A stretch of 64,000 nt of DNA, taken from Mucilaginibacter geliditolerans (GTDB lineage: Bacteria > Bacteroidota > Bacteroidia > Sphingobacteriales > Sphingobacteriaceae). Location of the stretch: positions 95,750-159,749 of the forward strand of contig NZ_JACHBY010000010.1 of assembly GCF_014200495.1 (NCBI RefSeq), read 5' to 3'. Position numbers and translations under genes: made by a program. The notes beneath the pieces are model-generated. The model did no database searches, was not told the origin of the DNA, and worked only from the letters and a program-made list of their open reading frames with translations. Numbering within the stretch: position 1 is the first letter of the stretch; the number at the start of each line of letters is the position of its first letter. Below are positions 63,372 through 64,000 of this stretch, piece after piece.

Positions 63372-63833
63372 CTATTTTGTACCGTAATAGATCTCACCCT
63401 CATGAAAAAAAAGTAACGACCAATTCAAGGTTTGATCAAATACAGTTAAATCATCGCTGACGAGGTGATAAAAATCATCAAAATATTGAATCAATAACTT
63501 CCATGGAACAATCATTGCTTCTGTTGGGCTCCATGAGAGAAAAATTTCATCATTTATTGGAAAATCAAGGTCGAAAAGCCATTTTCCGACTTCTTCTTTT
63601 TTCACATTCTGCACATTAATACTATCTGTTATTTTAAAGAATCCGTCTTTAAAAGGTATATCCCGATGCAGTTCCCTACCAATAATATAATCAGACAAAA
63701 ATTTTGACGCGCTCTTATCTAATGATTTTATTTGACTCAGATGCTCCTCTGGTATATTAGTAAAACGCGAATTTAAAGAATGTTCGCTTATCGGAATTAT
63801 ATGATCGGCAATATTGTCAAAACTAACTTCCAT
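63372..63833 (-). CDS. Small protein of unknown function
   Basis: 153 residues, soluble, without signal or membrane helix, moderately acidic, with an aromatic-rich end (WSPTEAMIVPWKLLIQYF and WSLLFFHEGEIYYG). I recognise no family; the size and character resemble small immunity-type proteins, but nothing supports that directly. The start is the ATG at 63833 (MEVSFDNIADHI). An upstream in-frame extension to 63869 is encoded by the flanking repeat and is unlikely to be coding. Direct copies of the repeat lie on both sides. Confidence 0.6.
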   Translation of the reverse strand: MEVSFDNIADHIIPISEHSLNSRFTNIPEEHLSQIKSLDKSASKFLSDYIIGRELHRDIPFKDGFFKITDSINVQNVKKEEVGKWLFDLDFPINDEIFLSWSPTEAMIVPWKLLIQYFDDFYHLVSDDLTVFDQTLNWSLLFFHEGEIYYGTK

Positions 63834-63847
63834 ATAATTCCACCCCA

Positions 63848-63907
63848 TTGTTTGTGTCCTCACAAACAATTCGTTAACTTGTTACTGGGAACTGTTTGTG
63901 AGGACAC
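63848..63907. repeat. Short interspersed repeat, copy 2
   Basis: A 60-base unit matching copy 1 (63276-63337). It contains TTTGTGTCCTCACAAAC and GTTTGTGAGGACAC as opposed arms. It lies just upstream of the small gene at 63372. Confidence 0.75.
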
Positions 63908-63925
63908 CATAGGTGTTCGGAAGAT

Positions 63926-64000
63926 TTATTCAGGTGATATTTTAAGGTGTTTATCAACCATATTAGGATCTCCACCACACAATATAACAAAGTCTTTCAT
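63926..64000 (-). CDS. 3' end of a leftward gene continuing beyond the window
   Basis: An open frame runs from the window edge to a TAA at 63926. Its 24 visible codons read MKDFVILCGGDPNMVDKHLK then ISPE. The ATG is exactly at the edge, so it may be internal. Too short to classify. Confidence 0.3.
   Translation of the reverse strand: MKDFVILCGGDPNMVDKHLKISPE

Noticed and set aside
1..64000. CRISPR array, rRNA operon, prophage structural genes or toxin-antitoxin pair
   Set aside because: I looked for regularly spaced repeats, rRNA signatures, capsid/terminase motifs and a toxin next to the small XRE gene and found none.

Overview
The window looks like a chromosome segment from a plant-polymer-degrading member of the Bacteroidota, most likely Sphingobacteriaceae close to Mucilaginibacter or Pedobacter. 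The signs are a SusC/SusD pair, a one-polypeptide hybrid two-component regulator, MacB/FtsX-type permeases in a degenerating tandem group, lipoproteins with Bacteroidota-style lipoboxes, a TAnnTTTG promoter, and a CrtB/CrtI/CrtYcd-type carotenoid locus. No database search was possible; family names come from reading motifs.

Layout. 1-4.8 kb: two FtsX-like ABC permeases, the first cut by the window edge, plus the last codons of a third. 5.0-7.6 kb: a large MG2/TonB-plug surface protein. 7.9-8.5 kb: a scar made of an intrinsic terminator, a decayed copy of the 3' part of tRNA-Asn, and a truncated, frameshifted tyrosine integrase. 8.6-14.1 kb: an AT-rich, tightly packed six-gene operon (FkbH-like loader, acyl carrier protein, MaoC-like hydratase, SDR reductase, MBOAT acyltransferase, SGNH-like protein). 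Its logic parallels the Dlt system and is my main candidate for an undescribed pathway. 14.7-16.1 kb: a CAP-domain lipoprotein and a GH12 glucanase. 16.2-24.6 kb: a polygalacturonase-like GH28, a sugar dehydrogenase fused to cytochrome c, three paralogous secreted beta-propellers and a GH39. 25.1 kb: an XRE-cupin regulator. 25.8-52.4 kb: a large polysaccharide utilization locus containing GH43, GH39, GH97, SGNH/TPR, GH3, two paralogous clan GH-A lipoproteins, a surface glycan-binding protein, SusD, SusC, the hybrid two-component regulator and GH31. 52.9-54.2 kb: a small XRE protein, a beheaded AraC gene fused to a second integrase stub, and an intact tRNA-Asn(GUU). 54.4-63.1 kb: housekeeping-type genes (PfkB kinase, aldo/keto reductase, carotenoid genes, a DUF4136-type lipoprotein, a vWA membrane protein) with REP-like inverted repeats. 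63.2-64 kb: a small unknown gene between two copies of a short repeat.

How it fits together. The PUL reads as a hemicellulose system. SusC/SusD and the glycan-binding protein capture and import oligosaccharides released by surface lipoprotein glycosidases. GH31 (alpha-xylosidase type), GH3 (beta-glucosidase type), GH97 (alpha-galactosidase type), GH43 and GH39 enzymes then remove side chains and cleave the backbone. The hybrid regulator upstream of susC senses the inducer. With the nearby GH12, xyloglucan is my first guess and arabinoxylan the second. The block from 16 to 25 kb adds pectin-type cleavage and an electron-transferring sugar oxidation module of unclear substrate.

The tRNA-Asn fragment at 7981 and the intact tRNA-Asn at 54122 lie in the same orientation and match at 40 of 50 aligned positions. 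Each has a terminator beyond its 3' end and an integrase stub beside it. I infer that most of the window (about 46 kb) may be an old, immobilised genomic island that entered at tRNA-Asn.
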